Below the pieces are notes generated by a model, which saw nothing but the letters and a program-made list of their open reading frames with translations, was not told where the DNA came from and did no database searches. This document shows, piece by piece, positions 23,414 to 31,591 of a DNA stretch of 32,800 nt; the stretch's first letter is position 1; each line of letters opens with the position of its first letter. Origin of the DNA: Methylocystaceae bacterium (GTDB taxonomy: Bacteria > Pseudomonadota > Alphaproteobacteria > Rhodospirillales > Terasakiellaceae); contig JABXIC010000031.1 of the NCBI GenBank assembly GCA_013373265.1, positions 1 through 32,800 of the forward strand, read 5' to 3'. The position numbers were made by a program, and so were the translations under genes.

Positions 23414-24514
23414 ATGAAAGTTAACGGCACACCCACACGCACGATCTGGCTGAATGACAATGGCTGGGCGGTTGATATTATTGATCAGACGAAACTGCCG
23501 CATGTATATGAAATCGTCACCATGAAAAACCTGCAGGATGCCTGTGTTGCGATTAAAGATATGCTGGTGCGTGGTGCGCCCTTGATCGGAGCAACAGCCG
23601 CTTACGGGATGGCATTAGCCCTGCACCATGATGCAAGTGATACCGGGTTTGAGAAAGCCTACAAAGATCTCTACGCCACCCGCCCGACTGCCGTTAACTT
23701 GCGGTGGGCGTTGGATGAAATGCGCGACAAAATCATGCCTTTGGCTGAATCCAATCGCGAAGCTGCCGCTTATAAACTGGCCGCACAAATCTGTGACGAT
23801 GATGTGGCGCAAAATTCTGCCATTGGGGATCATGGTCTTAAGATCATTGCAGACATTTGGGCTCAAAAAGGCAAGACCGGTGTGGTTAACATTCTGACCC
23901 ACTGTAATGCGGGATGGTTGGCGACGGTTGATTGGGGCACAGCCACCGCCCCCATGTATAAAGCCTTTGAAGCGGGTATCCCGATCCATGTCTGGGTTGA
24001 TGAAACCCGCCCGCGTAACCAAGGGGCATCGTTAACAGCATGGGAATTAGGCAACCATGGTGTGCCGCACACGTTGATCGTTGACAATGCGGGTGGTCAT
24101 TTGATGCAACATGGGGAAGTGGATCTGTGCATTGTCGGGACAGATCGCACCACCGCCAGCGGGGATGTCTGCAACAAGATCGGTACCTACCTCAAAGCAC
24201 TGGCCGCCCACGATAATAATGTGCCGTTTTACGTTGGTCTGCCGTCACCCACCATCGACTGGACTGTGGATGATGGTGTCAAAGAAATTCCGATTGAACA
24301 GCGTGACCAGACAGAAGTCACTGAAATGACGGGTCGTTTAAAAGACGGCAGCGTTGCCACAGTTACCATCACACCTGAAGGCTGCACAGCCGGCAACTAC
24401 GCTTTTGATGTGACACCACGTAAATACGTCACTGGCCTGATCACCGAACGCGGTATCGCCCCTGCATCAAAAGAAGGTTTGGCGGCGCTGTTTCCGGAAA
24501 AAGGCATAAGTTGA
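23414..24514 (+). CDS. mtnA: S-methyl-5-thioribose-1-phosphate isomerase
   Basis: The product is a 366-residue aldose-ketose isomerase of the eIF2B-alpha-related family. It converts 5-methylthioribose 1-phosphate to 5-methylthioribulose 1-phosphate. [16 protein letters not shown] binds the phosphate region. The catalytic cysteine is Cys164 in [18 protein letters not shown] and the catalytic aspartate is Asp244 in [20 protein letters not shown]; both are present. [18 protein letters not shown] is also diagnostic and separates it from eIF2B and ribose-1,5-bisphosphate isomerase. The ATG has only a weak ribosome site, so coupling to the upstream gene is likely. The next gene starts 1 nt past the stop. 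Confidence 0.94.
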   Translation: MKVNGTPTRTIWLNDNGWAVDIIDQTKLPHVYEIVTMKNLQDACVAIKDMLVRGAPLIGATAAYGMALALHHDASDTGFEKAYKDLYATRPTAVNLRWALDEMRDKIMPLAESNREAAAYKLAAQICDDDVAQNSAIGDHGLKIIADIWAQKGKTGVVNILTHCNAGWLATVDWGTATAPMYKAFEAGIPIHVWVDETRPRNQGASLTAWELGNHGVPHTLIVDNAGGHLMQHGEVDLCIVGTDRTTASGDVCNKIGTYLKALAAHDNNVPFYVGLPSPTIDWTVDDGVKEIPIEQRDQTEVTEMTGRLKDGSVATVTITPEGCTAGNYAFDVTPRKYVTGLITERGIAPASKEGLAALFPEKGIS

Positions 24515-24515
24515 T

Positions 24516-25160
24516 ATGTCACTGCGCCAAGACGTCATCAATACGGCCCTTAAAATGAATGCTTTGGGGATCAACCAAGGTACCAGCGGTAACGTTTCAG
24601 CACGATCTGACAAAGGTTTTTTCATTACACCAAGCGGCATGGAATATGACGCCTTGGAAGCCCGTGACATTGTTGAAATGCAAATGGATGCCAGTTATCA
24701 CGGACATTTAAAGCCGTCCAGTGAATGGCGTTTTCATCGTGATATCTATGCCGCGCGCACTGATGTCAACGCCATCATCCATACCCATTCCAAATATGCC
24801 ACCACACTGGCCTGCTTGCGCAAAGAACTACCGCCCTTTCATTATATGATTGCAGTGGCTGGGGGTAAAACCGTGCGCTGCGCCCCGTACGTCACATTTG
24901 GCACACAGGAACTTTCAGATGTGGCCATCACCGCCTTACAAAACCGAAATGCCTGCCTGTTGGCCAACCACGGTATGATCGTTGCGGCGGAAAATTTAAA
25001 AAAAGCACTGGCCATCGCCCATGAAATAGAACTGCTGTGCGAACAATATCTCAACGCCCTACAAGTGGGGGAACCACATATTTTGTCAGATGCGGAAATG
25101 GACGAAGTGTTGGAAAAATTCAAAACCTACGGCAAGCAAGACAGCGTTGAAAAACCCTAA
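24516..25160 (+). CDS. ald2: Class II aldolase, FucA-like, probable 5-methylthioribulose-1-phosphate aldolase (DHAP shunt)
   Basis: The product is a 214-residue zinc aldolase strongly similar to L-fuculose-1-phosphate aldolase. Motifs are NQGTSGNVSAR, ITPSG, KPSSEWRFH with the catalytic Glu70, the zinc ligands His89 and His91 in IIHTHSK, and His152 in LLANHGMIV; spacing matches E. coli FucA with a three-residue offset. MtnB dehydratases share the fold, but the SSEWRFH / AGGKTVRCAPYVTFGTQEL blocks follow FucA/Ald2. In the DHAP shunt such an aldolase splits 5-methylthioribulose 1-phosphate to DHAP and 2-methylthioacetaldehyde. Direct coupling to mtnA (1-nt gap) and mtnP supports that substrate. 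No mtnC, mtnD, mtnE or mtnW is in the window. It ends convergent with a receiver gene. Confidence 0.78.
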   Translation: MSLRQDVINTALKMNALGINQGTSGNVSARSDKGFFITPSGMEYDALEARDIVEMQMDASYHGHLKPSSEWRFHRDIYAARTDVNAIIHTHSKYATTLACLRKELPPFHYMIAVAGGKTVRCAPYVTFGTQELSDVAITALQNRNACLLANHGMIVAAENLKKALAIAHEIELLCEQYLNALQVGEPHILSDAEMDEVLEKFKTYGKQDSVEKP

Positions 25161-25225
25161 CCAAAATCGGGTTGTGATCCTTAAAGCCATGGTTTTACGG
25201 GATATAAGAATACCCCAAACTGTGA

Positions 25226-25594
25226 TCAGCGTAGAAGCGCTTTAACGGTGCGCACCAGTTCATCCGGGCGAAACGGTTTTTGTAAAATCGCATCAGCACC
25301 ACATGACAAGGCCGCATCCAGCAAATCACCACCATCTTTATCCGGCCCACCACCGGAAATCGCCAGAATGGTAATATCCTGATTATCTGCAATCGCTTTA
25401 TCAATCACAGATAATCCATCAATTTCCGGCATAAGGATATCTGTGATCAACAAATCATATGTTTCTTTTTTTAACATACTCAGAGCATCTTTTCCGCTTT
25501 CAGCACTTTGTACCTGAAAGCCAGCCTCGGCTAGGCTTGCGACCATCACCAAAAGTATACTCAGATCGTCATCGACGATTAACAGCTTTGCCAA
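25226..25594 (-). CDS. Stand-alone CheY-like receiver protein
   Basis: The product is a 122-residue single receiver domain with no output domain. The acidic residues Asp8-Asp10, the phospho-acceptor Asp52 in LLITDILMPEIDG and the conserved Lys in ILQKPFRPDE are all present. The loop before the Lys contains a glycine- and aspartate-rich stretch (SGGGPDKDGGD). The family passes phosphate between proteins or acts as a phosphate sink; no cognate kinase is adjacent. The start is TTG at 25594, backed by a strong AGGAG ribosome site 6 nt upstream. It is convergent with the aldolase gene and divergent from the thioesterase pair. Confidence 0.82.
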   Translation of the reverse strand: MAKLLIVDDDLSILLVMVASLAEAGFQVQSAESGKDALSMLKKETYDLLITDILMPEIDGLSVIDKAIADNQDITILAISGGGPDKDGGDLLDAALSCGADAILQKPFRPDELVRTVKALLR

Positions 25595-25738
25595 GGGATT
25601 CTCCTAAGCGCCAAATTAAGGGTGAACTCTAATATAAAGTGTAAAAGTAAACAAATCAAAAAGACATAATAAGGTAGTCATTGCCTAACATGTTCGCATG
25701 CCATACATTATGAAAAACACAGACAAAAAGAGGCTACG

Positions 25739-26182
25739 GTGTCTAAAAATCAATATGACCATATTCGTGACATCATAAACAGCTTGCCCCATTGCAAAAA
25801 GATTGGCCTGCATGTCAGTGCCTTGGAACAAGGCCGTGGCAAAGTTGAATTGCAACCCAACCCGGCTTTTATTGGAAATGTTGAAAAAAACCTGATGCAC
25901 AGCGCCATCGTCACGACCCTATTAGATACCCTATGCGGGGCAGTGGCCTCTTCAGCCTACGATGAAATCAAAACAGTTGCCACGCTAGACCTACGCTTGG
26001 ACCACCTCAACCGATTACAAGGGGATAAGCCCCTTTTGGGCCGTGCAGAATGTTTTCATTATAATAATGATGTTGCCTATATCCGAGGTTGGGCATGGCA
26101 AGACAATGAAGAAAATCTGGTCGCCAAAGCAACGGGCTCTTTCATGAATAACGGCCCCTTTGCCCTGAAGGTGGAACAATGA
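25739..26182 (+). CDS. PaaI-type hotdog thioesterase (first of a tandem pair)
   Basis: The product is a 147-residue single hotdog domain. The family core is visible as GNVEKNLMHSAIVTTLLDTLCGAVASSA followed by TVATLDLRLDHLN, with Asp near residue 66 at the position of the catalytic acid. These enzymes hydrolyse acyl- or aryl-CoA thioesters; the substrate is unknown. The GTG start at 25739 has AAGAGG 6 nt upstream. The stop overlaps the ATG of the second hotdog gene by four bases (ATGA), so the two are translationally coupled and may form a heteromer. Confidence 0.8.
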   Translation: MSKNQYDHIRDIINSLPHCKKIGLHVSALEQGRGKVELQPNPAFIGNVEKNLMHSAIVTTLLDTLCGAVASSAYDEIKTVATLDLRLDHLNRLQGDKPLLGRAECFHYNNDVAYIRGWAWQDNEENLVAKATGSFMNNGPFALKVEQ

Positions 26183-26589
26183 TGAAACCCCATAAACGCC
26201 TGTGTGCCCGCAACGATGAAGTTCCTTACGCCCAGATGGTCGGCATTGAACTCTTGGAAGATGACCAAGGCCTACTTTGCCTGTTGAAAGAGAATTACGA
26301 CAATATCGGTAATGAAATTATTGGTGCCATCCATGGGGGAGTCATTGGCGGTTTTCTGGAACATGCCGCCTCGTTTCATTTGTTGGATGAATTGGGTGCA
26401 GAGGCAAGCCCTCCTAAAATCGTCAATCTATCCATTGATTATCTACGCCCTGCCTTGCACAAACCCACCTATGCACGTGGCATTGTTGTCAAACAAGGAA
26501 AACGCATTGCAAATGTCCGTGTTCATGCATGGCAAGAAGATGAAAATCGCCCTGTTGCCTGTGCACATGCACATTTCCTTATTGCGTAA
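26179..26589 (+). CDS. PaaI-type hotdog thioesterase (second of a tandem pair)
   Basis: The product is a 136-residue hotdog protein related to, but clearly diverged from, the one before it. GNEIIGAIHGGVIGGFLEHAASFHLL has the HGG loop of PaaI enzymes with Glu at the usual Asp position; PKIVNLSIDYLRPA follows. Translation starts at the overlapping ATGATG; either ATG is possible. It is probably an acyl-CoA thioesterase of unknown substrate, and hetero-oligomerisation with its neighbour is an inference from the overlap. apaG starts 55 nt later. Confidence 0.8.
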   Translation: MMKPHKRLCARNDEVPYAQMVGIELLEDDQGLLCLLKENYDNIGNEIIGAIHGGVIGGFLEHAASFHLLDELGAEASPPKIVNLSIDYLRPALHKPTYARGIVVKQGKRIANVRVHAWQEDENRPVACAHAHFLIA

Positions 26590-26644
26590 ATGGCAACCCA
26601 ACCCCATCTTAATACTCAGCATCAACGAACAGGACATGGGCAAC

Positions 26645-27040
26645 ATGCAATATTCAGAAACAACCCGTATGGTCACCGTCAGCGTGGACCCAATCTTTCT
26701 TGAAGAAGAATCAGAACCTGAAAAAGGTGCTTATATGTGGGCCTATCATGTACGCATTGAAAATGAAGGCCACGAACCCGTACAACTGATTTCCCGTTAT
26801 TGGAAAATCACCGACGGCCTTGGACGGACACAAGAAGTGCGTGGCGAAGGTGTTGTGGGCGATCAGCCCCTGTTGGAACCGGGTGAAATATATGAATATA
26901 CAAGTGGCGTTCCATTACAAACTCCCAGCGGTTTTATGGGCGGCAGTTATGAAATGATCAGCGCCGTGGGCGAACGCATCAATGTCATTGTGCCAACATT
27001 TTCCCTTGATAGCCCGTTTCAAACCCATACGGTCAATTAG
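26645..27040 (+). CDS. apaG: ApaG protein
   Basis: The product is 131 residues of the ApaG/FBXO3 beta-sandwich fold. Conserved segments in order are VTVSVDPIFLEEESEPEKG, YMWAYHVRIENEG, VQLISRYWKITDGLG, VRGEGVVGDQPLLEPGE and YTSGVPLQTPSGFMGGSY, with FSLDSP near the end. The family has been linked to Co2+/Mg2+ resistance and to diadenosine tetraphosphate control, but its molecular role is unsettled. I chose the ATG at 26645 (AGGA 10 nt upstream) because MQYSETTR matches the family start. An ATG three codons earlier is also possible. A longer open frame reaching back into the hotdog gene is not coding. Confidence 0.92.
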   Translation: MQYSETTRMVTVSVDPIFLEEESEPEKGAYMWAYHVRIENEGHEPVQLISRYWKITDGLGRTQEVRGEGVVGDQPLLEPGEIYEYTSGVPLQTPSGFMGGSYEMISAVGERINVIVPTFSLDSPFQTHTVN

Positions 27041-27191
27041 GTCCAAGCAACATCGTCCCTTAAAAATCTTTTCGATTTATCACTCTCTTAGCAAGAAATA
27101 TGTTAGCTTTAGAAATATGATTTTATAGAAAACTGACAGTTTACGACACCTGCATATATGCGGCTCGTTGTTCATAACAGGATGATAGCAC

Positions 27192-27641
27192 ATGGCAAAA
27201 ACGTCCAAGCCGAAGGCCCCCCATGCTGTCTTGGGGTGGTGTGAATGGGTAAAATTCCCGGAATTTGGAAATGTAAGGATAAAAGCTAAAACCGACACGG
27301 GCGCACAAACCTCGGCCTTACATGCATGGAAAATAAAGCCTTTTGAAAAAGAGGGGGAAAACTGGATTTCTTTTGAAATTCATCCCTTACAAAAAAGCCA
27401 AAAAGATAAAATACGCTGTGAAGCCAAGGTTACCGAAATCAAGGTCGTCAAAAGTTCTAACGGTCAAAAAGAAAACCGCTACACCATCACAACACATGTA
27501 ATAATCGGCCCTTATGAATATCCTATTGACTTAACACTCACAAACCGCGATGAAATGGGTTACAGAATGCTAATTGGACGCGCCGCCATTGCGGGATGCT
27601 TCCTCGTTGACTGCGGGCATTCCTATATCCAAACGGGATAA
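27192..27641 (+). CDS. rimB: RimB-like retropepsin (PF05618, 'ATP-dependent zinc protease' family)
   Basis: The product is a 149-residue cytosolic protein with a single retropepsin-like fold. The catalytic-type motif [13 protein letters not shown] has Asp35-Thr-Gly-Ala. The segment [23 protein letters not shown] at 116-138 is the family's second signature. Despite the old 'zinc protease' label, the D-T-G motif points to an aspartic protease acting as a homodimer. In Pseudomonas, RimB is encoded with RimK and affects its activity. Here it is 40 nt upstream of rimK in the same direction. The ATG has AGGA about 10 nt upstream. It opens the RimB-RimK-M14 block and its promoter should lie in the 151-nt gap before it. 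Confidence 0.85.
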   Translation: MAKTSKPKAPHAVLGWCEWVKFPEFGNVRIKAKTDTGAQTSALHAWKIKPFEKEGENWISFEIHPLQKSQKDKIRCEAKVTEIKVVKSSNGQKENRYTITTHVIIGPYEYPIDLTLTNRDEMGYRMLIGRAAIAGCFLVDCGHSYIQTG

Positions 27642-27681
27642 TACCCTAAACCATGACCAGCCTTTTCACGAGGAGACCTTT

Positions 27682-28587
27682 ATGAAAATCCTTATGCTTG
27701 CAAGGAATCCCGATCTCTATTCGCATCAACGGATCAAGGAGGCAGCAGAGGTGCGCGGTCATGAACTCAATATTTATGATCCGCTTAAATGCTATATGGA
27801 TATTGCATCCCACCGTCCGAAGCTATTTTTCGGCAACACAGAAATTAAAGGCTATGACGCGGTTATCCCCCGCATCGGTGCATCCGTCACTTTTTACGGT
27901 CTTGCCGTTTTGCGTCAATTAGAGGCTATGGGCGTTTATCCAGTCAATGAATCCGTTGCCATTGGTCGTTCCCGCGACAAACTGCGTTCCATGCAGTTGC
28001 TGGCGCGTGACGGTATCGGCTTGCCCGTAACCATCTTTGCTCATGACACGCGCATGACTGAAGAAGTCATTGAACGTGCTGGCGGTGCGCCCGTGGTGAT
28101 CAAACTACTAGAAGGCACACAAGGCGTTGGCGTTGTCTTGGGTGAAACCCACAAAGCTGCCAAGTCTGTGATTGAAGCCTTCCGGGGTGCCAAAGTGAAT
28201 ATTCTGGTACAGGAATTCATCAAAGAAGCAGGCGCGACCGATATACGTGCCATCGTTATTGGTGGCAAGGTCGTTGCAGCCATGAAACGCACCGGTGCGG
28301 CCGATGATTTCCGTTCAAATCTGCACCGTGGCGGCAGCGCCAGCAAAATCAAAATCACCGCAGAAGAACGCAGCACCGCCATTCGTTCCGCCAAAACAAT
28401 GGGCTTGAATGTCTGTGGCGTCGATATGCTGCGCTCCAACCACGGCCCAGTGGTGATGGAAGTCAATTCATCCCCCGGTCTTGAAGGTGTTGAAACGGCT
28501 ACAAACCTTGATGTGGCAACTAAAATCATTGAATTTATCGAAAAAAACGCCAAAGCCGGGAAAACAAAAACCCGTGGTAAGGGTTAA
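27682..28587 (+). CDS. rimK: RimK, ATP-grasp ribosomal protein S6 glutamate ligase
   Basis: The product is a 301-residue ATP-grasp amide ligase, the same size as E. coli RimK (300). [28 protein letters not shown], the [16 protein letters not shown] substrate region, [11 protein letters not shown] (glycine-rich nucleotide loop), LVQEFIKEA, and the Mg-binding [15 protein letters not shown] are in family order. RimK adds glutamates to the C-terminus of ribosomal protein S6, altering translation; homologues can modify other acceptors. The ATG at 27682 has a strong GAGGAG site 8 nt upstream; an in-frame extension into rimB is not coding. The M14 enzyme follows 6 nt after the stop, so the two are co-translated. 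Confidence 0.93.
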   Translation: MKILMLARNPDLYSHQRIKEAAEVRGHELNIYDPLKCYMDIASHRPKLFFGNTEIKGYDAVIPRIGASVTFYGLAVLRQLEAMGVYPVNESVAIGRSRDKLRSMQLLARDGIGLPVTIFAHDTRMTEEVIERAGGAPVVIKLLEGTQGVGVVLGETHKAAKSVIEAFRGAKVNILVQEFIKEAGATDIRAIVIGGKVVAAMKRTGAADDFRSNLHRGGSASKIKITAEERSTAIRSAKTMGLNVCGVDMLRSNHGPVVMEVNSSPGLEGVETATNLDVATKIIEFIEKNAKAGKTKTRGKG

Positions 28588-28593
28588 ACGACC

Positions 28594-29631
28594 ATGCGCG
28601 CGCCCTTTGAAATAGGCGGCGTTACTATTCCCGCCGGGCAACGCAAGACGGTTGATATATCCGTCGGCACCTTTTCAAACCATATGCCCGCCAGCATTCC
28701 CGTGCGCGTCATACATGGGCGGCGCCCGGGACCCACTTTATTTATCAGTTCAGTCGTTCATGGCGATGAAATAATCGGCGTTGAAATTGTGCGGCGTTTA
28801 CTGAACAGCCGATTACTCAATTACATGAAAGGCACCTTACTGTGCATTCCGGTGGTCAATACTTACGGTTTTATAAGCCATAGCCGCTATTTACCGGACA
28901 GACGGGACCTCAATCGCTCTTTCCCCGGTGCACAGGACGGCTCCCTCGCCGGGCAGTTGGCCCATGTCTTTATGCGCGAAATTGTAAAACGCAGCAACTA
29001 TGGCATTGATCTACATTCTGCCGCCACCCATCGGGTGAACTTACCGCAAGTTCGTTTTCAAGATAACAGCCCGGAGCTTCTAGAACTCGCCCGCGCCTTT
29101 GGCGCCCCCGTTGCGCTTGAAGCCCCTTTACGGGAAAATTCCTTGCGTGAGGCTGCGGGTGAAGTTGGTGTTCAAGTCCTGCTCTATGAATCAGGGGAAG
29201 CATTGCGCTTTGATGAATATGCCGTGCGCATTGGATTGCGCGGTATTCTCAACGTCATGCATCATATCGGCATGATCTCAAAACGCAAAGCCTCTATCGG
29301 GGCTGCCAAATCGGTCCTGGCGCATAAAAGCAAATGGTGCCGTTCCCCTGTTGGCGGGATTTTCAGGGCCATGAAAACAATTGGAGACGTGGTCAACACA
29401 GGGGATTGCCTTGGCTATATCTCGGACCCCTTTGGGGAAATGGATGAACCTGTCACTGCCAACTTAGAAGGCGTGATTATCGGGCGCACCAATCTGCCCA
29501 TCGTCAACCCCGGCGATGCCCTTTATCACATTGCCGCAATCAAGAAGATTCAACAAGCTGAAGAAAAACTCACTCAAATGGAGGTCGACATTGAAGCCGA
29601 TCCCCTGTTTGATGAAGACGAGATCATTTAA
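28594..29631 (+). CDS. M14-family succinylglutamate desuccinylase/aspartoacylase-like zinc hydrolase
   Basis: The product is a 345-residue AstE/aspartoacylase-type hydrolase. The zinc ligands are His56 and Glu59 in SVVHGDEIIG and His141 in IDLHSA. The substrate-carboxylate region PDRRDLNRSFPG and the catalytic-type Glu199 in LLYESGEAL are intact. A beta-rich C-terminal domain (about 250-325; SPVGGIFRAM, GDVVNTGDCLGYISDPFG, EGVIIGRTNLPIVNPGDALYHI) resembles the lipoyl-like lid of the family. Such enzymes cleave amide bonds to acidic amino acids. Placed 6 nt behind rimK, it could remove glutamates that RimK adds; this is inference, as the acceptor is unknown. A GCTTTCT/AGAAAGC hairpin follows the stop. 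Confidence 0.85.
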   Translation: MRAPFEIGGVTIPAGQRKTVDISVGTFSNHMPASIPVRVIHGRRPGPTLFISSVVHGDEIIGVEIVRRLLNSRLLNYMKGTLLCIPVVNTYGFISHSRYLPDRRDLNRSFPGAQDGSLAGQLAHVFMREIVKRSNYGIDLHSAATHRVNLPQVRFQDNSPELLELARAFGAPVALEAPLRENSLREAAGEVGVQVLLYESGEALRFDEYAVRIGLRGILNVMHHIGMISKRKASIGAAKSVLAHKSKWCRSPVGGIFRAMKTIGDVVNTGDCLGYISDPFGEMDEPVTANLEGVIIGRTNLPIVNPGDALYHIAAIKKIQQAEEKLTQMEVDIEADPLFDEDEII

Positions 29632-29636
29632 CCAGT

Positions 29637-29655
29637 GCTTTCTTGTTCAGAAAGC
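29637..29655 (+). terminator. Small hairpin after the M14 gene, weak terminator candidate
   Basis: GCTTTCT (29637-29643) and AGAAAGC (29649-29655) form a perfect 7-bp stem with a 5-nt loop, 5 nt past the stop of the M14 gene. There is no T-run after it, so termination would be partial, and the GGDEF gene 72 nt away may still be read through. Confidence 0.4.
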
Positions 29656-29703
29656 TAAGATACGTTATAGGTGTTTATACAATAAGCTAACGCGAGCATT
29701 ACT

Positions 29704-30708
29704 TTGGTTGTATCAGACTACATATTGACCTTGACGGTTATCATTCTCCTTGCCCTGTCTTTTGGGGCGGGATGGTATTTTGCACGCCGTAAGTTTAGCC
29801 GCGCCCATCTACCTGAAGATAAAAAGTTAATCGATTTCATGATCGATTCCGTTGACCGTCTGCCTGATGGCGTTGCACGCTTTGATGCAGAAGAACGCCT
29901 CGTCTATTGCAATTCCACCTACCGCGACCTCAATGAAATCATTGCAGACTTATGTGTGCCCGGCACCTCATTTGAAACCTTAGCACGTGGCAAAGTCACC
30001 CGTGACTGGCAAGGTGGTGAAAAAGGCATGACACAAGAAGAATATATAGCCGAACGTGTCGCAACTTTTCGCGGGGGGCAACGAGAATGGCTTGAACAAT
30101 ATGAAGATGGCACGTGGGTATTGGCACGCGACCATCCCACGGATGACGGCGGGCGTGTCTGCCTGCGTCTTGATATTACCGAGCGTAAAAATGCTGAAGA
30201 TCGTGTACGCCATTTGGCAAACCATGACCCCCTAACCGGATTACCCAGCTTAAACCTCGCTCAGGAAAACCTGCAAATCGCCATTAAAATGGCAGATCGT
30301 CACAAATGGCAATTTGCCGTGTTTTTCATTGATTTGGATGGCTTTAAATCCGTTAATGATTCTTTTGGTCATCAATGTGGTGATAAATTGCTTCAACAAG
30401 TCGCCAAGCGCCTCACCGGATGCCTACGCCAATCCGATACCGTTGCACGTATCGGCGGAGACGAATTTTTAGTGATCCTCAACGAAATAAAGTTGATAAC
30501 CGATTGCGCAGACATCGCGAGCAAAATCATCTCCGAACTTTCCCGCCCCTTTATTGCCGAAGAAGGTATAGCGCAAATCGGTGCCAGCCTCGGCATTGCG
30601 ATCTATCCAAAAGATGCACAAGATGCCAATGCTTTAATCAAAGCTGCCGACAAAACCATGTATGAAGTTAAATTCAGCAGTAAAAACGCCTATCGCTTTG
30701 CCGGGTAA
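29704..30708 (+). CDS. Membrane-anchored PAS-GGDEF diguanylate cyclase
   Basis: The product is 334 residues. One N-terminal membrane helix (about 6-26; TLTVIILLALSFGAGWYFA) is followed by a PAS domain (about 48-160; VDRLPDGVARFDAEERLVYCNSTY) and a GGDEF domain with an intact active loop at 251-255 (RIGGDEFLVIL) and an inhibitory I-site RQSD at 242-245. The residues for making c-di-GMP from two GTP are therefore present. The PAS domain faces the cytoplasm by topology. The start is a TTG at 29704 with a weak ribosome site; no ATG or GTG fits before the membrane helix. It lies 72 nt after the RimK block on the same strand, relevant because RimK has been linked to c-di-GMP in Pseudomonas. Confidence 0.83.
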   Translation: MVVSDYILTLTVIILLALSFGAGWYFARRKFSRAHLPEDKKLIDFMIDSVDRLPDGVARFDAEERLVYCNSTYRDLNEIIADLCVPGTSFETLARGKVTRDWQGGEKGMTQEEYIAERVATFRGGQREWLEQYEDGTWVLARDHPTDDGGRVCLRLDITERKNAEDRVRHLANHDPLTGLPSLNLAQENLQIAIKMADRHKWQFAVFFIDLDGFKSVNDSFGHQCGDKLLQQVAKRLTGCLRQSDTVARIGGDEFLVILNEIKLITDCADIASKIISELSRPFIAEEGIAQIGASLGIAIYPKDAQDANALIKAADKTMYEVKFSSKNAYRFAG

Positions 30709-30768
30709 AGCAAATTCCGGTCGATTTTTCCCAATGCATCCTCATATGCCAAAACCTGACATTTTCCC

Positions 30769-30797
30769 TTGCAATCCGTATAACTTGAGTCTATAAC
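30769..30797 (+). promoter_or_regulatory. Putative sigma-70 promoter of rpmI-rplT
   Basis: TTGCAA (30769-30774) and TATAAC (30792-30797) are separated by 17 bp, close to the vegetative consensus. It would give a leader of about 120 nt before rpmI. A CCGCTA/TAGCGG dyad (30798-30830) and the palindrome ATGCCTAGGCAT (30878-30889) lie in the leader and could be part of an autoregulatory RNA structure bound by L20, but I see no match to a known leader. Confidence 0.55.
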
Positions 30798-30922
30798 CCG
30801 CTACCTCGTCGCTACATATTTCGTTAGCGGCGCTTATTTTGTTAAAGGCATTGAATAGTGATGACCATGGCTAAGGCATGCCTAGGCATCGGGTTCAATG
30901 TAAATATTTAAAGGATAATGAA

Positions 30923-31120
30923 ATGCCTAAAATGAAAACAAAATCAGGTGCTAAGAAGCGCTTCAAAATCACTGCTACCGGCAAGGTACGTGGTGCATAC
31001 GCTTTTAAATCTCACAACCTGCGCAAACGTTCAAATAAAATGAAACGTCAAGCGCGTGGTAGTTTCGTTTTGTCTGCAGCTGATGCACGCATGGCTAAAT
31101 CCATGCTGCCTTACGCTTAA
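30923..31120 (+). CDS. rpmI: 50S ribosomal protein L35
   Basis: The product is a 65-residue basic protein. [22 protein letters not shown] is the universal L35 N-terminus, and [16 protein letters not shown] follows. It is a late-assembly large-subunit protein. The ATG at 30923 has AAGGA about 8 nt upstream; a longer open frame from 30878 is not family sequence. rplT begins 34 nt later, forming the usual rpmI-rplT pair. infC, which often precedes it, is absent here: the upstream gene is a diguanylate cyclase. Confidence 0.97.
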   Translation: MPKMKTKSGAKKRFKITATGKVRGAYAFKSHNLRKRSNKMKRQARGSFVLSAADARMAKSMLPYA

Positions 31121-31154
31121 TTACAGTCGCACAGAAATATAGAGGTTTAATACA

Positions 31155-31511
31155 ATGCGTTCAGCTCCTTCAGTCGCATCTCGCGCTCGTCGCAAGAAAA
31201 TCATCAAACAAGCCAAAGGGTATCGCGGCCGTAATAAAAACGTCCTTCGCGTCTCTATGGAGAAGGTCGACAAAGGCCTTCAGTATCAATACCGTGACCG
31301 TCGCAATAAAAAGCGTAACTTCCGTTCGCTTTGGATCCAACGTATCAACGCTGGTACGCGCCAATACGGTGTTTCTTACTCACAATTCATCAACGGCCTG
31401 AAACTGGCTGGCATCGAATTGGACCGTAAAGTCCTTGCCGATCTCGCCGTTCGTGAAGCCGAAGCGTTTAAATCATTGGTAGAACAGGCTCAGGCCGCTC
31501 TAGCCAAGTAA
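31155..31511 (+). CDS. rplT: 50S ribosomal protein L20
   Basis: The product is a 118-residue L20. [27 protein letters not shown], the [20 protein letters not shown] rRNA-binding core and the [25 protein letters not shown]-terminal domain cover the whole family. It is essential for 50S assembly and in other bacteria represses its own operon by binding the leader. The ATG has an AGAGG site 8 nt upstream. A strong hairpin with a T-run lies 40 nt after the stop. Confidence 0.97.
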   Translation: MRSAPSVASRARRKKIIKQAKGYRGRNKNVLRVSMEKVDKGLQYQYRDRRNKKRNFRSLWIQRINAGTRQYGVSYSQFINGLKLAGIELDRKVLADLAVREAEAFKSLVEQAQAALAK

Positions 31512-31551
31512 GTACGCTTTTGTAGGGCTTGCTCTACATAAAAAATCTTGG

Positions 31552-31591
31552 AAAAGAGGACTGAAGTCTTTATGACTTTAGTCCTCTTTTT
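31552..31591 (+). terminator. Intrinsic terminator or attenuator between rplT and pheS
   Basis: The arms 31552-31568 and 31574-31590 form a 17-bp stem with one G-U pair and a 5-nt loop (TTTAT), ending in five Ts. It ends 35 nt before the pheS ATG. The structure must end most rplT transcripts or act as an attenuator for pheST. I found no leader peptide with a Phe run and its own ribosome site upstream of the stem. Confidence 0.85.

Noticed and set aside
26312-26644. 242-residue open frame upstream of and including apaG
   Set aside because: Its first half is the wrong frame of the second hotdog gene. Only the segment from 26645 matches ApaG.
27574-27681. Extended rimK start overlapping rimB
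   Set aside because: The segment is out-of-frame rimB sequence. The ATG at 27682 has GAGGAG and gives the conserved RimK N-terminus.
30861-30911. Sixteen-codon open frame in the rpmI leader ([16 protein letters not shown])
   Set aside because: The ribosome site is weak and it contains no regulatory codon run. It may be a chance frame, so I did not call it a leader peptide.
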